NCBI RefSeq assembly: GCF_015223055.1 | Contig: NZ_JADFBX010000005.1 | Coordinates: 1 to 64,000, forward strand | Length of the DNA: 64,000 bases | Direction: 5' to 3' | Origin: Pedobacter sp. MC2016-24 | GTDB taxonomy: Bacteria > Bacteroidota > Bacteroidia > Sphingobacteriales > Sphingobacteriaceae | In this document: positions 45,207 to 54,706 of the stretch, one piece after another | Numbering within the stretch: position 1 is the first letter of the stretch | Layout of the letters: every line of letters begins with the position of its first letter | Translations under genes and position numbers: made by a program | Notes under the pieces: model-generated | Told to the model about the DNA's origin: nothing | What the model saw: the letters and a program-made list of their open reading frames with translations, nothing else | Database searches by the model: none

Positions 45207-46640
45207 TTAATTTGCCCTGATTAAAAAGTCGACAGGTGAGCCCGGTATACCATTTATGGTACTCAGGATATTTCCTTTCTTAGTGCCAGAGATGTCAAGC
45301 GTATGTAGGGCACCCGCTACACCAACATATAGTTTGTTCCCGTCATCGCTGATTTTAATCATGGAAATCTTCTTTCCGGCAAAATCTGCCTCCTGCAATT
45401 CTAAGTTCTGCCCGATGGGATTGTAGCGGTAAATTTTATCATTGCTTGAAAAATAGAATACGTTAATACTGTTTCGTACCCATTTGGAATCTGCCTGAAC
45501 AAGCGAAGACCCTGCAAAAACACGCTTTTCTTCAGCTACGATTGACTTGGTATCTGCGGTAAGCTGATTGTTAAATCTCAATTCGTAGGTATTGCCATCA
45601 GGTTCTTTGAAAAAAGCGTAGGTTGTTCCAGCAGAACTTGCTTTCATATAAATGGGATTTGTGAGCCCGATATTTTTAGGATCAAATGGAGCTGTCGGCA
45701 ATGTACTTGAAGTATAGGTTTTACCCAGGTAATTTCCGCCACCGTCAAACGTAACAAGACTTTTAGATTTAAGGTCATAACCCAAATAAAAGGCACCACC
45801 ATAAGTAAAATAAGGCGATAAGGTGTAGTCGCCATTTTGCTCATTGGCAAATTTGCCATAATCAGGGGCGAATGGTGCGGTAGACTGCACGCCTATAAAC
45901 AGCTTTCCATTAATCACCCCCTGGGCAACTGTACCCATTAATGTCTCCACACGTCCTGGTGTAATGGTACTTGCCGGCAGAAAAAATTGAGACCTGAAAT
46001 TGTCTTTGTACAATAGCGTGCTTGGATTAACAATCACACTTCCTGTGGATGGATCATTACATAATATCCAATATTCCTCTTTAGACAGCAATTGGTAAGG
46101 AAGTGGTTTTGAATAATAAAGCTGCACCGGATTTTTAGGCAGAGATCCCGTTTGAAGGCTCTCATATATATTTGCCAAAACGGTATTGTCAGGCTTTACA
46201 AAAGAGAGTTTAGCGGTTCCGCCATCATCACTGAGAATGAGCGTTCCTTGGGAAAACTGTGTAGTTCCGGTGATTTTAAACTTGTATTTATAGATCAGGC
46301 CATTCCTTTTATCGGTAACAATTAAGGTTGAACTACGCTCACCAGTCCCCAGATTAAACAGCATTTTTAATGGGTAGCCTGTATAGCTCACCTCTCTTAA
46401 ATCTTCCAGCAACAAAATACGCCATTCAAAAGTAAGATCCTTTAAAGGGTCTGCTCCGGCCAGGCTGACTTCAGGCTTAATGATGAGCGAGTCGCCTATT
46501 AAGGCAGAAATGTTAGCATTCAAAATGCCTTTCACGACTGGCTCTGACGGTGGGGAATAGGTATAGTTACCCAGGTCCTTTTTACAGGAGGTATAAAAGA
46601 TGGCTGCAAAAGCCAGTAGATATAGAAGTTTCTGTTTCAT
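45207..46640 (-). CDS. PKD-like domain lipoprotein
   Basis: 477 residues with a lipoprotein signal (about 1-19, YTSCKK). The N-terminal part (about 35-130) resembles PKD-like domains of Bacteroidota lipoproteins (LIIKPEVSLAGADPLKDLTFEWRI). The rest is a beta-propeller-like series with repeated SKSLVTFDGGG, NDKIYRYNPIG and DDGNKLYVGV strands. Located between the DUF4843-like lipoprotein and the TlpA gene in locus 2. It may be a surface-exposed accessory protein of the SusC/D complex; its ligand is unknown. Confidence 0.75.
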   Translation of the reverse strand: MKQKLLYLLAFAAIFYTSCKKDLGNYTYSPPSEPVVKGILNANISALIGDSLIIKPEVSLAGADPLKDLTFEWRILLLEDLREVSYTGYPLKMLFNLGTGERSSTLIVTDKRNGLIYKYKFKITGTTQFSQGTLILSDDGGTAKLSFVKPDNTVLANIYESLQTGSLPKNPVQLYYSKPLPYQLLSKEEYWILCNDPSTGSVIVNPSTLLYKDNFRSQFFLPASTITPGRVETLMGTVAQGVINGKLFIGVQSTAPFAPDYGKFANEQNGDYTLSPYFTYGGAFYLGYDLKSKSLVTFDGGGNYLGKTYTSSTLPTAPFDPKNIGLTNPIYMKASSAGTTYAFFKEPDGNTYELRFNNQLTADTKSIVAEEKRVFAGSSLVQADSKWVRNSINVFYFSSNDKIYRYNPIGQNLELQEADFAGKKISMIKISDDGNKLYVGVAGALHTLDISGTKKGNILSTINGIPGSPVDFLIRAN

Positions 46641-46652
46641 GATGGTAGGTGC

Positions 46653-47507
46653 TTAATTCATGATAATTTGATTGCCATTCTCATTGATGAAAAAGTAGCT
46701 ATTGACTTGCGGGAAAAATTTAAGATATACCTTAATGGTTGGCGCATCAACATGATAAAAGTCGTAATCTTCAGTCCCGTCTGTTCTTTTCGTGAGCACA
46801 TAGCCTTTTTCAGGATACCTTGCTACCCAGGCAAAAGGGTTCCTAGTGAAGTTACGTGCATTTTCGAGGTAATAGAGAGACCTTGGAATACCAAGAAATC
46901 CATTCGGAGCGCTGGTATTAACGAGTTCTCCACCACCGGAAATCAGGTACAACTTGTGTGCGGTTCTGCTGTAAGTACCCAGGTTTCCCTGCCACCATCC
47001 CCACCATACCGGCTGTTCCAATCTGTTGGAATATATAATTCTCTTTGTACGAATGGGAACCGGCAAAAGACCTTCAAAATCTTCACCACCAACAACTCTC
47101 AACCCGAGAATAACCGAGTTATTGGCGAGTTCCGGATCTATATTCTTGAGGACAACTGGAACCATTATCTTTCCTGAATCTGCAGGTAGCACGTAGTAAG
47201 GTTTTAACGCCTCATAATGTTGGTTAACGCGAGCAGTGGTTAAGCTGTCGACCACAGTTAAAACAAATTTTCTGGCTGTCGGCAATCTTTTACCTGCTAC
47301 GGTAACGGGTACAAAAATCGTATCGCTGGACAGGCCAGGATTTTCAGCAAAAGAATAGGTTATCGCCGCCGTATCCGGATTGCCTTTGACATCTAGATAA
47401 TTCAGGGAAATATTATCCTTAAGACCTTCGTACTGAACGATCTCATTTTTTTTGCAGGCAAACAAAAGTATGCTCAGCAAAAGTATGTAGTTGATATTGG
47501 TTTTCAT
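46653..47507 (-). CDS. DUF4843-type lipoprotein
   Basis: 284 residues from the start at 47507 (MKTNINYILLLSILLFACKK), chosen because it gives a clean lipoprotein signal; a longer start overlaps the susD stop. The body has two beta-domains of the DUF4843 type (LDVKGNPDTAAITYSFAEN and VPVTVAGKRLPTARKFVL), common in the gene that follows susD in Bacteroidota. The function is unknown; a surface-exposed helper of the SusC/D pair is likely. The opposite-strand frame over the same region is a shadow. Confidence 0.8.
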   Translation of the reverse strand: MKTNINYILLLSILLFACKKNEIVQYEGLKDNISLNYLDVKGNPDTAAITYSFAENPGLSSDTIFVPVTVAGKRLPTARKFVLTVVDSLTTARVNQHYEALKPYYVLPADSGKIMVPVVLKNIDPELANNSVILGLRVVGGEDFEGLLPVPIRTKRIIYSNRLEQPVWWGWWQGNLGTYSRTAHKLYLISGGGELVNTSAPNGFLGIPRSLYYLENARNFTRNPFAWVARYPEKGYVLTKRTDGTEDYDFYHVDAPTIKVYLKFFPQVNSYFFINENGNQIIMN

Positions 47508-47520
47508 GGTTCTTATCAAT

Positions 47521-49005
47521 TTAATTTCTGTAACCCAACTCATCGAGTGGCATTGGAAAAACAAAGATTTTATCAGATGCGGGATAGATCAATCCATTGG
47601 TGCTGATTATATCCCGGTTTAATCTTTTGTGCATATAGAAAATCTGGCTTTCTCCGTAAAACTCTTTCCTGGCATCTTTGACCAATTCACTAATAAAATC
47701 TCCTTTTACGATGGTTTTCGGTAAGAGTATACGAATTCCACGGTGAAGCCGTACACTATCAACGTATGCTGTTGCCTGGTTGGGGTTGCTGTCGAAACTA
47801 GCCTCGGCAGCTATATAAAACATTTCAGAGAGACGGATGGCGGGAGCAACTACCGGATGCAGGTTGCGCAGTGGGGTTGAGTTCCTGGTATATTTTTGAA
47901 GGTTGGAACGTTTAGCCCCAACATTATCTAAAAACCACTGTCTATACCTCCAGTCTTCTCCCCCCAACCCAGATTCATAAATCAGGTCTTTTTGCGTAAT
48001 TGTAGGTACAAATGCAGCATTAACATCAGAAAAACGATTTTCGAAATGTTTCATTGCGTCAACACCTAAAGCCCATGAGGAAATTAATTCGGGATAAAAA
48101 AGTTTGTCCCGCTGTTCTTTGTTGGTGTTAAATACATCTACCTGCTGGGCCCATGGGAACTTCTTAGATTCAATCACTTCCTTCGCATTGCTCAGACTAT
48201 TGATCAGGTCCTGCTTGTATAAATAAGCTCTGGCCAATTCTCCGCAAGCACTGAAATAATTCATCCGGTGCCTTCTGTTCTGGAGGAAAAGAGATGGATT
48301 TCTGGTCTCTGTAGATTTTGCACTTTCTGCAGTACCTTCCGGATACGTTTTATCAGGATAGCCAACTTTGTAATCTGCAGCCAGGATCGGATCTGAAGCC
48401 TTCAATAATGTTTTGGCCTCATTAAGATCTGCAACGACCTTATTCAACACTTCTGTAACATTGGAAAATGGGGTAGCCTTAATGGAAACCGCTGTTACAT
48501 AAGGAATAGCCTTAGCCGTTGGATTATTTTTGTAAGAAGGTGCATACATTCTTAATAGATCAAAGTGCAGGTATGCCCTCAAGGTGAGTGCTTCGCCTTT
48601 GATCAGTTCGTAGTTTTTACCCTGGAAGAGAGATTTCTTTTCATCGATAACTTCGAGGATTGCATTGCAATACCCGATTGCTTTATAGGCATTGGTCCAG
48701 ATCTGTGCAGCTTTACTCACCCATTGCGGGTCGTCATATTTAAAGGCAGCTATGTTTTGCGTATTCAAATCGGTAAACTCGTAATTCTGCGCAATGATAT
48801 CAAGGTTGCTCACCGTCAGGTTACCCCCGTACAAATCCAGGGTACTACAGTAGGTATAAACTCCATTTAGTGCCTCTTTAAAGCCCTCTTCAGTACTAAA
48901 TAACTGTTCTTTGGTCACATCTGATTCCGGCTGAACATCCAGAAATTTTTTGCATGAGGTAAATACCAGTATGCAAGCGATGATGTATAAATATTTTATT
49001 TTCAT
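47521..49005 (-). CDS. SusD/RagB-family outer-membrane lipoprotein (locus 2)
   Basis: 494 residues with a lipoprotein signal (about 1-18, VFTSCKKFLD). The SusD pattern is clear: EALNGVYTYCSTLDLYGGNL, GEALTLRAYLHFDLLRMYAPSY near residue 135 and IRLSEMFYIAAEASFD near residue 385. The C-terminal RKEFYGESQIFYMHKRLNRD is the usual end region. It should cap the SusC barrel and bind the ligand. It follows the SusC gene by 53 bp. Confidence 0.93.
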   Translation of the reverse strand: MKIKYLYIIACILVFTSCKKFLDVQPESDVTKEQLFSTEEGFKEALNGVYTYCSTLDLYGGNLTVSNLDIIAQNYEFTDLNTQNIAAFKYDDPQWVSKAAQIWTNAYKAIGYCNAILEVIDEKKSLFQGKNYELIKGEALTLRAYLHFDLLRMYAPSYKNNPTAKAIPYVTAVSIKATPFSNVTEVLNKVVADLNEAKTLLKASDPILAADYKVGYPDKTYPEGTAESAKSTETRNPSLFLQNRRHRMNYFSACGELARAYLYKQDLINSLSNAKEVIESKKFPWAQQVDVFNTNKEQRDKLFYPELISSWALGVDAMKHFENRFSDVNAAFVPTITQKDLIYESGLGGEDWRYRQWFLDNVGAKRSNLQKYTRNSTPLRNLHPVVAPAIRLSEMFYIAAEASFDSNPNQATAYVDSVRLHRGIRILLPKTIVKGDFISELVKDARKEFYGESQIFYMHKRLNRDIISTNGLIYPASDKIFVFPMPLDELGYRN

Positions 49006-49058
49006 CAGTATATCTTTGTTTTTAATGGTAAGAAGCTATCATAAACATATTGATTGTG

Positions 49059-52000
49059 TTAAAATGAAGCCTGTAGGGAAAAAGTAATATTTCTTGCAAA
49101 GGGAGAATCAATACCACGCTCTATTCCTACACTTGAGGTCCTGAATATATCGTTCATGGTAATACTTGTCCTTAATGTCTGGAAACCCGCTCTGCGGATA
49201 AAGTCCTTTTTAAAATCGTAGCTCATGTAAACAGATTGCAGTTCAATTAGGTTTTCCTTCTGTACGAACCTTGAACTTACCTTTGTTGCCGTTAAATCAG
49301 CAATATTTTTATATAAGGCCCGATCGCCTGGCTTCACCCATCTTTGTGATAGTGCCCGGCTGTCTACGTTGAAACGGGGATCTGCATTCTCGATCCTATC
49401 TACCAAGGTCTGATTGTAAGTCTGCCCACCGAAACGGTAATAAAGGCTGAAGCTTAGCATAAAGCCCTTATAACTGATATTACTTCCTAAATTTCCAGAG
49501 ATTTTTGGAGTGCCATCACCAATCGGCTGCGTATCTGTGATGTCATAGTCATAAGTTAAACTACCATCCTTTTTAACATAAATTTCTCTTCCGTTCTCCG
49601 GATCAATACCAAGTGATTTAACCCCATATATCGTGTACAGAGATTGGCCTTCAGCATAGCGTACGATAGGGATTGTCGCCAAACCGATCTCCCCTTCTTT
49701 ATTATTGTCCGGGCTGTTTTGTATGCTGTTGATTTTATCATTGAAGGCCTGCAGTGAATTGGACAACTTGACTAATGTATTGGTATTGTGTGTTGCATTT
49801 GCCGTCACGTTAACATTCCAATCCGCATTTCGGAAGGCATTTGCCGTCAGATATAATTCAAACCCTTTATTGGCAATATCGCCCAGGTTTTCCTTGTAGG
49901 TTGTAAAACCGGTAGATGGAGGGAGTGTGATATCCGTAATCAATCCTTTAGTCAGTTTGTAATAATAACGCGGAGAGATCACGAAACGATCCTTTAGTAG
50001 TCCTAAATCCAGACCAGCATCATAAGTTGTTGTTTTTTGCCATTCCAGGTTGTCATTCCCGTAGCCTACAAGTGTAGCTCCAATGCCTGTAGAATACCAG
50101 TTGCCTGTCTGATACTGATAAATAGCACGTGACATGTAAGGATCAAAACCAACTGATCCTACCTGCCCTGTACTTGCTTTTAACCTCAACTGGCTGATGA
50201 TTTCAGATCCCTGCAGAAAGCTTTCGTTATGTATGTTCCATCCCAAACCTGTAGCCCAAAAAGGAGCGAAACGTTTGTTTGATCCAAATGAAGAGGAACC
50301 GTCCATTCTGAATGAAGCATCTGCCAGATATTTGTTTTTATAAGAATAGTTCCCGGAAAAGAAAGCACCCAGGGTACGGTTGATAAGCACATTACCACCA
50401 GGAGCCGATTCCTCTTTATAAATGCGGGCAAAGCCAATATTGGTAAATTTATCATTGGAGAACCCTTGGGCCGAGATAGATTTGAAATCTGATTTTCTGG
50501 CAATCACATTTGTACCGAGTACCAGATTGAAAAAGTTTTCGCCAAGTTGTTTATTATAATTCAGCGTTACATTTCCATCAATACCGAGTGCATTGGTAGT
50601 GGTATAATCGTAAGTTCCCCGATTATTTAGTTTGTCTGTGGTATAGTCGTAAAACTGACTGCTCAAAGGAGAAACAAAACGATCAGACTTTGAGGTGGTT
50701 TGATTCAGGCTCATCAAAGCTTTTAACCGGAAACTTTCAGACAATTTGTAATCTATGGTGAATGCATCTATCAATTCCAGATAGCTGTCCTTGTTAAAAT
50801 TGTTCAAACCCGCCTCAAAAAGAGGGTTAAATACGTATGCCGTTCTATACTGACCATTTACTGGATCTGTGTAGCCACGATCGATGCTCCATCTGGCCAA
50901 TTCCTGTACAATCCTGCCTGTGCTGTCCGTTTTCGGGTAATAAGGATTCATCAAAGCATAAGTAGAAAAACTTCCGTAAGGTGAATTTGCCCCATTGGTT
51001 TGATTGACAGAAAGGTTGTTTCTAAAAATTAGTTTTTTAGACGGCATATAAGTAAAATCCATGCCCCCACTGTACCGGTCTCTGGTTACCCCTTTCATTA
51101 CGCCGGGTTGAGTCTGGTAACGCATATCAATACCATAACGAAAACTTTGGTCTCCGCCTTGAATATTCAGGGAATGCTTCTGTGCATATGCATTACGAAG
51201 TGGTTGAGATAACCAATAGGTATTTACGCCACTGGCTACATTTTTCAACTTATTAAAAAGTTCCTGATCAAGGGCATCCTGAGTAAGATCACCTACACCT
51301 GGCGTAAGTTTGCGGTACAAGCCGGCCATTTGTTCATAAGCAATTTTATCTTTTGCATTAAGCACATCGTAACCAGATAAGTCCGGAGCTGAAAGGGTAA
51401 GTTCCGAATTGTAAAACAACTGCAGTTTGCCAGATACAGGTGCTTTAGTGGTGATGACCATTACACCGTTGGCAGCTCTTGAACCATATACGGCGGTGGC
51501 CGCCGCATCTTTTAATATATTTATTGACTCAATGCGGTTGATGTCCAGGTCAACAACCTTTTGTAAGGACACCTCAAAACCATCCAGGATAAAAGCAGGT
51601 AGGTTAAAAGAGCTGGATAGGTTATTGCGGTCCAAAACGTCGTCTTTATTCAGTGGCAGTCCCGGCAAAGCGGTTGCACCTCTTACATTTATTCTGGGCA
51701 TCGCATTTGGATCTGATCCGGCTAAGTTGTTATCTAACAACCTGAAAGAAGGATCGAAACTTTGGATGGCCTTGAGCACATTTTGCGGATTTGTTCGTTT
51801 TAAGTCATCGCCTTTTATGGTAATGGCATTGCCGGTGTAACTTTCCTTTTTAATGGTTTGATACCCCGTAACCACGATGTCTTTCATTGCATTTACTTCC
51901 GACTCCATCAATACGGTTAAAGTTTTGCTATCTGTCACTTTAACCTCTACCGGCTTATATCCAATGTAACTAAATAACAATAGCTCACCAGGTTGTGCTT

Positions 52001-52529
52001 CCAACTTAAACCCACCATTTTCGCTGGTCTGGGTTCGTCTTCCCGGTATCCCCTTAACCGATACATTGACGCCGGGGATAGATTGATTGGTTTCTTTATC
52101 AAATACCCTTCCCGTAACGGCGAGCAGAATTGGCCTGGCTTCATTTCCAGAAGCGCCCCTATCTGTTTGTTTTGGACTGAGCACAATGGTTTTATTTACA
52201 ATGATAAAGCTTAGATTGTCGTTTTGCAGGCACACCTGAAGCGCTTCATACAGGGGTACGTTTTTTAATTCAACATTGAGGCGCTGATCTGAGGTTTTAA
52301 CTTTTCCTGTATAGAAAAATAAGTAACCAGTTTGTTGTTTGATTTCCTTTAATATTGTTGCCAGCGTAGCATTTTTCCTCGAAATGGTCACAGTCTGGGA
52401 AAAACTTGCGGCTGATAAATGTAAGGTTCCGATCAGTAATAAAATAGCGGTTAATTTCATCACTAGTAATAGTTTGTACTTTACCTGCTGTATCTGAAAT
52501 ACAGGGTTGTAAAGAAAAGTTAATTTCAT
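49059..52529 (-). CDS. SusC/RagA TonB-dependent transporter with STN domain (locus 2)
   Basis: 1156 residues. Signal and leader occupy about 1-45 (MKLTAILLLIGTLHLSAASFSQ begins at residue 24). The STN domain (about 46-120, ISRKNATLATILKEIKQQTGYLFFY), carboxypeptidase-like domain (about 138-215), plug (VVTGYQTIKKESYTGNAITI; AVYGSRAANGVMVITTKAP) and barrel follow in order. The STN domain marks it as a signalling transporter, paired with FecR and the ECF factor at 52712-54574. Ligand unknown. Confidence 0.94.
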   Translation of the reverse strand: MKLTFLYNPVFQIQQVKYKLLLVMKLTAILLLIGTLHLSAASFSQTVTISRKNATLATILKEIKQQTGYLFFYTGKVKTSDQRLNVELKNVPLYEALQVCLQNDNLSFIIVNKTIVLSPKQTDRGASGNEARPILLAVTGRVFDKETNQSIPGVNVSVKGIPGRRTQTSENGGFKLEAQPGELLLFSYIGYKPVEVKVTDSKTLTVLMESEVNAMKDIVVTGYQTIKKESYTGNAITIKGDDLKRTNPQNVLKAIQSFDPSFRLLDNNLAGSDPNAMPRINVRGATALPGLPLNKDDVLDRNNLSSSFNLPAFILDGFEVSLQKVVDLDINRIESINILKDAAATAVYGSRAANGVMVITTKAPVSGKLQLFYNSELTLSAPDLSGYDVLNAKDKIAYEQMAGLYRKLTPGVGDLTQDALDQELFNKLKNVASGVNTYWLSQPLRNAYAQKHSLNIQGGDQSFRYGIDMRYQTQPGVMKGVTRDRYSGGMDFTYMPSKKLIFRNNLSVNQTNGANSPYGSFSTYALMNPYYPKTDSTGRIVQELARWSIDRGYTDPVNGQYRTAYVFNPLFEAGLNNFNKDSYLELIDAFTIDYKLSESFRLKALMSLNQTTSKSDRFVSPLSSQFYDYTTDKLNNRGTYDYTTTNALGIDGNVTLNYNKQLGENFFNLVLGTNVIARKSDFKSISAQGFSNDKFTNIGFARIYKEESAPGGNVLINRTLGAFFSGNYSYKNKYLADASFRMDGSSSFGSNKRFAPFWATGLGWNIHNESFLQGSEIISQLRLKASTGQVGSVGFDPYMSRAIYQYQTGNWYSTGIGATLVGYGNDNLEWQKTTTYDAGLDLGLLKDRFVISPRYYYKLTKGLITDITLPPSTGFTTYKENLGDIANKGFELYLTANAFRNADWNVNVTANATHNTNTLVKLSNSLQAFNDKINSIQNSPDNNKEGEIGLATIPIVRYAEGQSLYTIYGVKSLGIDPENGREIYVKKDGSLTYDYDITDTQPIGDGTPKISGNLGSNISYKGFMLSFSLYYRFGGQTYNQTLVDRIENADPRFNVDSRALSQRWVKPGDRALYKNIADLTATKVSSRFVQKENLIELQSVYMSYDFKKDFIRRAGFQTLRTSITMNDIFRTSSVGIERGIDSPFARNITFSLQASF

Positions 52530-52597
52530 ATTTTTGGAATAGAATTAAGTGAATAAATAGCAACCCGGTCTCAACATCTGGCTGCTGACTTTTTTTG

Positions 52598-52625
52598 AAC
52601 CGGAAGTGGTGAGATACTTCCGGTT
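52598..52625. other. Hairpin in the fecR-susC gap of locus 2
   Basis: AACCGGAAGT (52598-52607) pairs with ACTTCCGGTT (52616-52625) around an eight-base loop. T6 follows on the plus side and T7 precedes the stem there, so the leftward RNA has A-rich flanks. As in locus 1, it sits between fecR and susC, where a normal terminator would be unexpected. Confidence 0.55.
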
Positions 52626-52711
52626 TTTTAGTCAAATCATTTTATCGTTTCCCGATCTATTGTAGTTTTCTTATCATCTGATTTGGTTTAGTTGGTTAAA
52701 GAATAGGTTCA

Positions 52712-53881
52712 TTATTTATTATTCTGCAGATTTGATACAGGTATTCGTTGGTTATACGAAACCTTAATGGTTTTCCCTGCTACATCAAAATGTACATTTT
52801 CAATTTTCAATATTTTAAATACTTCCGATAACTTGCTGTTTCGAAAAATCTCTCCATAATATTTCTCCTCGCTTACCGGGCCTACGTAGATCACATTGAC
52901 GTCATACCACCTCGAAACCTGTCGCATGACAGACCTAATGTCTTCTCCGTCAAATGAAAAAACACCATTGATCCAGGCCGTTTCCTGCGCTGTATTTACG
53001 CGATGCTTAACCAGTGCATCCCCATAAGCCTTATTCCATACTGCCTGCTCACCCGGTTCAATGGTCTCAGCCGCTCCAGGCGTGAAAACTTTCACGGCTC
53101 CTTCAAGAAGCGTTGTTTTTATTGCTTCTTCGTCAGCATAGGCGTTGACATTAAAATGGGTACCCAATACTTCAATCGTTTGTTGTCCCGAAATTACCCT
53201 GAAACGACTATTTTTATGCTTTGCCACTTCAAAATATGCTTCCCCTTTAAGCTCAACCAGCCGGTCTTTCTGATTTAAAGCAGTGGGAAACGTTAGAGAA
53301 GAAGCCGCGTTGAGCATTACTTTAGTACCATCTGAAAGCATAATGGTGTATTGTCCGCCGTTGGGCGTAGAAATTGTATTGCGTATGGTTGTTGTAGATT
53401 CTTCCTCAGCAGCAACTGCTGTGTAAATCAACTCGCCATCTTTGGATTTGCTGACCGTGATACCTGACTGCCTGGTAATTTCACCTTTCGCAGCATCATT
53501 GAGTACAATTTTTTGCCCATTTGCCAAGGTAAGAATTGCTTTATTTCCACCGGGTGCAATATCAGCTGCAAGCTGGTTATTCAAGGAGCGATTACCCTGA
53601 TAAAAATATAAACTCAGGCCTACCACCATCAATATCGCTGCGGCTGCAACAATACGTGGCCATAATGCTAAACGTTTCGGGACTGATTTGCCAAGTCCGG
53701 ACTTCTGCAGTGTGGCAATCCAGATCTTCTCCTTTAAATGTAGAAAATCTGCTTCCTTTTCAGAAAACTGAAATTTACGCGATTCGTCCAAGTACCAGTT
53801 TTCTACCCAAGCCCTTTCTTCAGCATTAGCGAATCCATTGTTATACCTTTCTACGAGTTCTTTTGCTTGTTCCCTGTTCAT
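52712..53881 (-). CDS. FecR-family anti-sigma factor (locus 2)
   Basis: 389 residues. Cytosolic part about 1-75, one membrane helix (LALWPRIVAAAAILMVVGLSLYFY, about 70-92), then a periplasmic domain with KAILTLANGQKIVLNDA, ISTPNGGQYTIMLSDGTKVMLN and LVELKGEAYFEVAKHKN, all FecR signatures, and a terminal DUF4974-like region (SEVFKILKIENVHFDVAGKT). It should restrain the ECF factor whose gene ends 111 bases upstream. The 182 bp to the SusC start hold a hairpin. Confidence 0.92.
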   Translation of the reverse strand: MNREQAKELVERYNNGFANAEERAWVENWYLDESRKFQFSEKEADFLHLKEKIWIATLQKSGLGKSVPKRLALWPRIVAAAAILMVVGLSLYFYQGNRSLNNQLAADIAPGGNKAILTLANGQKIVLNDAAKGEITRQSGITVSKSKDGELIYTAVAAEEESTTTIRNTISTPNGGQYTIMLSDGTKVMLNAASSLTFPTALNQKDRLVELKGEAYFEVAKHKNSRFRVISGQQTIEVLGTHFNVNAYADEEAIKTTLLEGAVKVFTPGAAETIEPGEQAVWNKAYGDALVKHRVNTAQETAWINGVFSFDGEDIRSVMRQVSRWYDVNVIYVGPVSEEKYYGEIFRNSKLSEVFKILKIENVHFDVAGKTIKVSYNQRIPVSNLQNNK

Positions 53882-53992
53882 TATTGCTTGATATTGACAG
53901 CCAATTTAAAAGAAGAACAGGCGAAACTGCCTTTGGGGGTATACAAAATGTAAATAAATTTAAAAAGCCAGCAATTCTAACAAAAAACGCAC

Positions 53993-54574
53993 TTATCGCA
54001 GAAAAAACATCACCAAAATCCCTGATCCTAACATTGGAACTTTGTTTTTTATGATTTTCAGTGCATTCTGAACCTGCTTCTTAACAGTTTGAGGTGAAAT
54101 GTTCAATTTTTCTGCAATTTCTTTGTGAGACAGATTTTCCTTTCTGCTCATTTCAAAGATTTCCCGCATCCTTGGTGGCAAGTTCCTGATCTCAGCTTCC
54201 ACAATTTCCAAGATTTCCTGCTCATCAAAAAATGCAGAAGAAGTAGTAGACTGTGAAACAAAATTTGCTACGGAGCTCAAGTAGTCGTTACGCACTTTGT
54301 TTTGGGCTACAAGATTGAGGACCTTATTCCTGACCGAAACATACAGATATCCTGATAATTTCGTATTCACATTCAATGAAGATGACTTCAGCCATAAGCT
54401 GCTAAAAACGTCCTGTACAACGTCTTTGGAGCTGTCTTCATCTTTGAGCATGCGAAACGTATGATAATACATTTCAGCCCAGTAGCGATTGTAAATTTCA
54501 GTAAATGCAATTTGATCCTCCTGTTTCAACAAAATGGTCAGTTCCTCATCACTAAAATTGTTATAGACTAACAT
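53993..54574 (-). CDS. ECF sigma-70 factor (locus 2)
   Basis: 193 residues. Region 2 (about 22-92) has FTEIYNRYWAEMYYHTFRMLKDEDSSKDVVQDVFSSLW, and region 4 (about 130-178) has NLPPRMREIFEMSRKENLSHKEIAEKLNISPQTVKKQV. The hydrophobic end VPMLGSGILVMFFLR parallels that of the locus 1 factor. It should drive the downstream FecR, SusC, SusD and accessory genes. Confidence 0.93.
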   Translation of the reverse strand: MLVYNNFSDEELTILLKQEDQIAFTEIYNRYWAEMYYHTFRMLKDEDSSKDVVQDVFSSLWLKSSSLNVNTKLSGYLYVSVRNKVLNLVAQNKVRNDYLSSVANFVSQSTTSSAFFDEQEILEIVEAEIRNLPPRMREIFEMSRKENLSHKEIAEKLNISPQTVKKQVQNALKIIKNKVPMLGSGILVMFFLR

Positions 54575-54673
54575 GGTTTAACTGAGCTGATTGGAGCAGA
54601 ACGAAAATAGGCTTTTTAATTGAATTTCAAAAATCCGGCCTAAGTAGCCTAACATTCTTCTTCATATTTTCTA

Positions 54674-54681
54674 TAGATTTG
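54674..54681 (+). promoter_or_regulatory. -7 promoter element of the aminopeptidase gene
   Basis: TAGATTTG fits the TAnnTTTG consensus exactly. A start about seven bases on would leave a leader of roughly 19 bases before the ATG at 54707. No strong -33 element is visible. Confidence 0.45.
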
Positions 54682-54706
54682 CCAAAGGACATAAAAAACT
54701 GAACAT

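Noticed and set aside
46668-47177. 169-codon rightward frame opposite the DUF4843 gene
   Set aside because: No signal or family match; the leftward lipoprotein explains the region.
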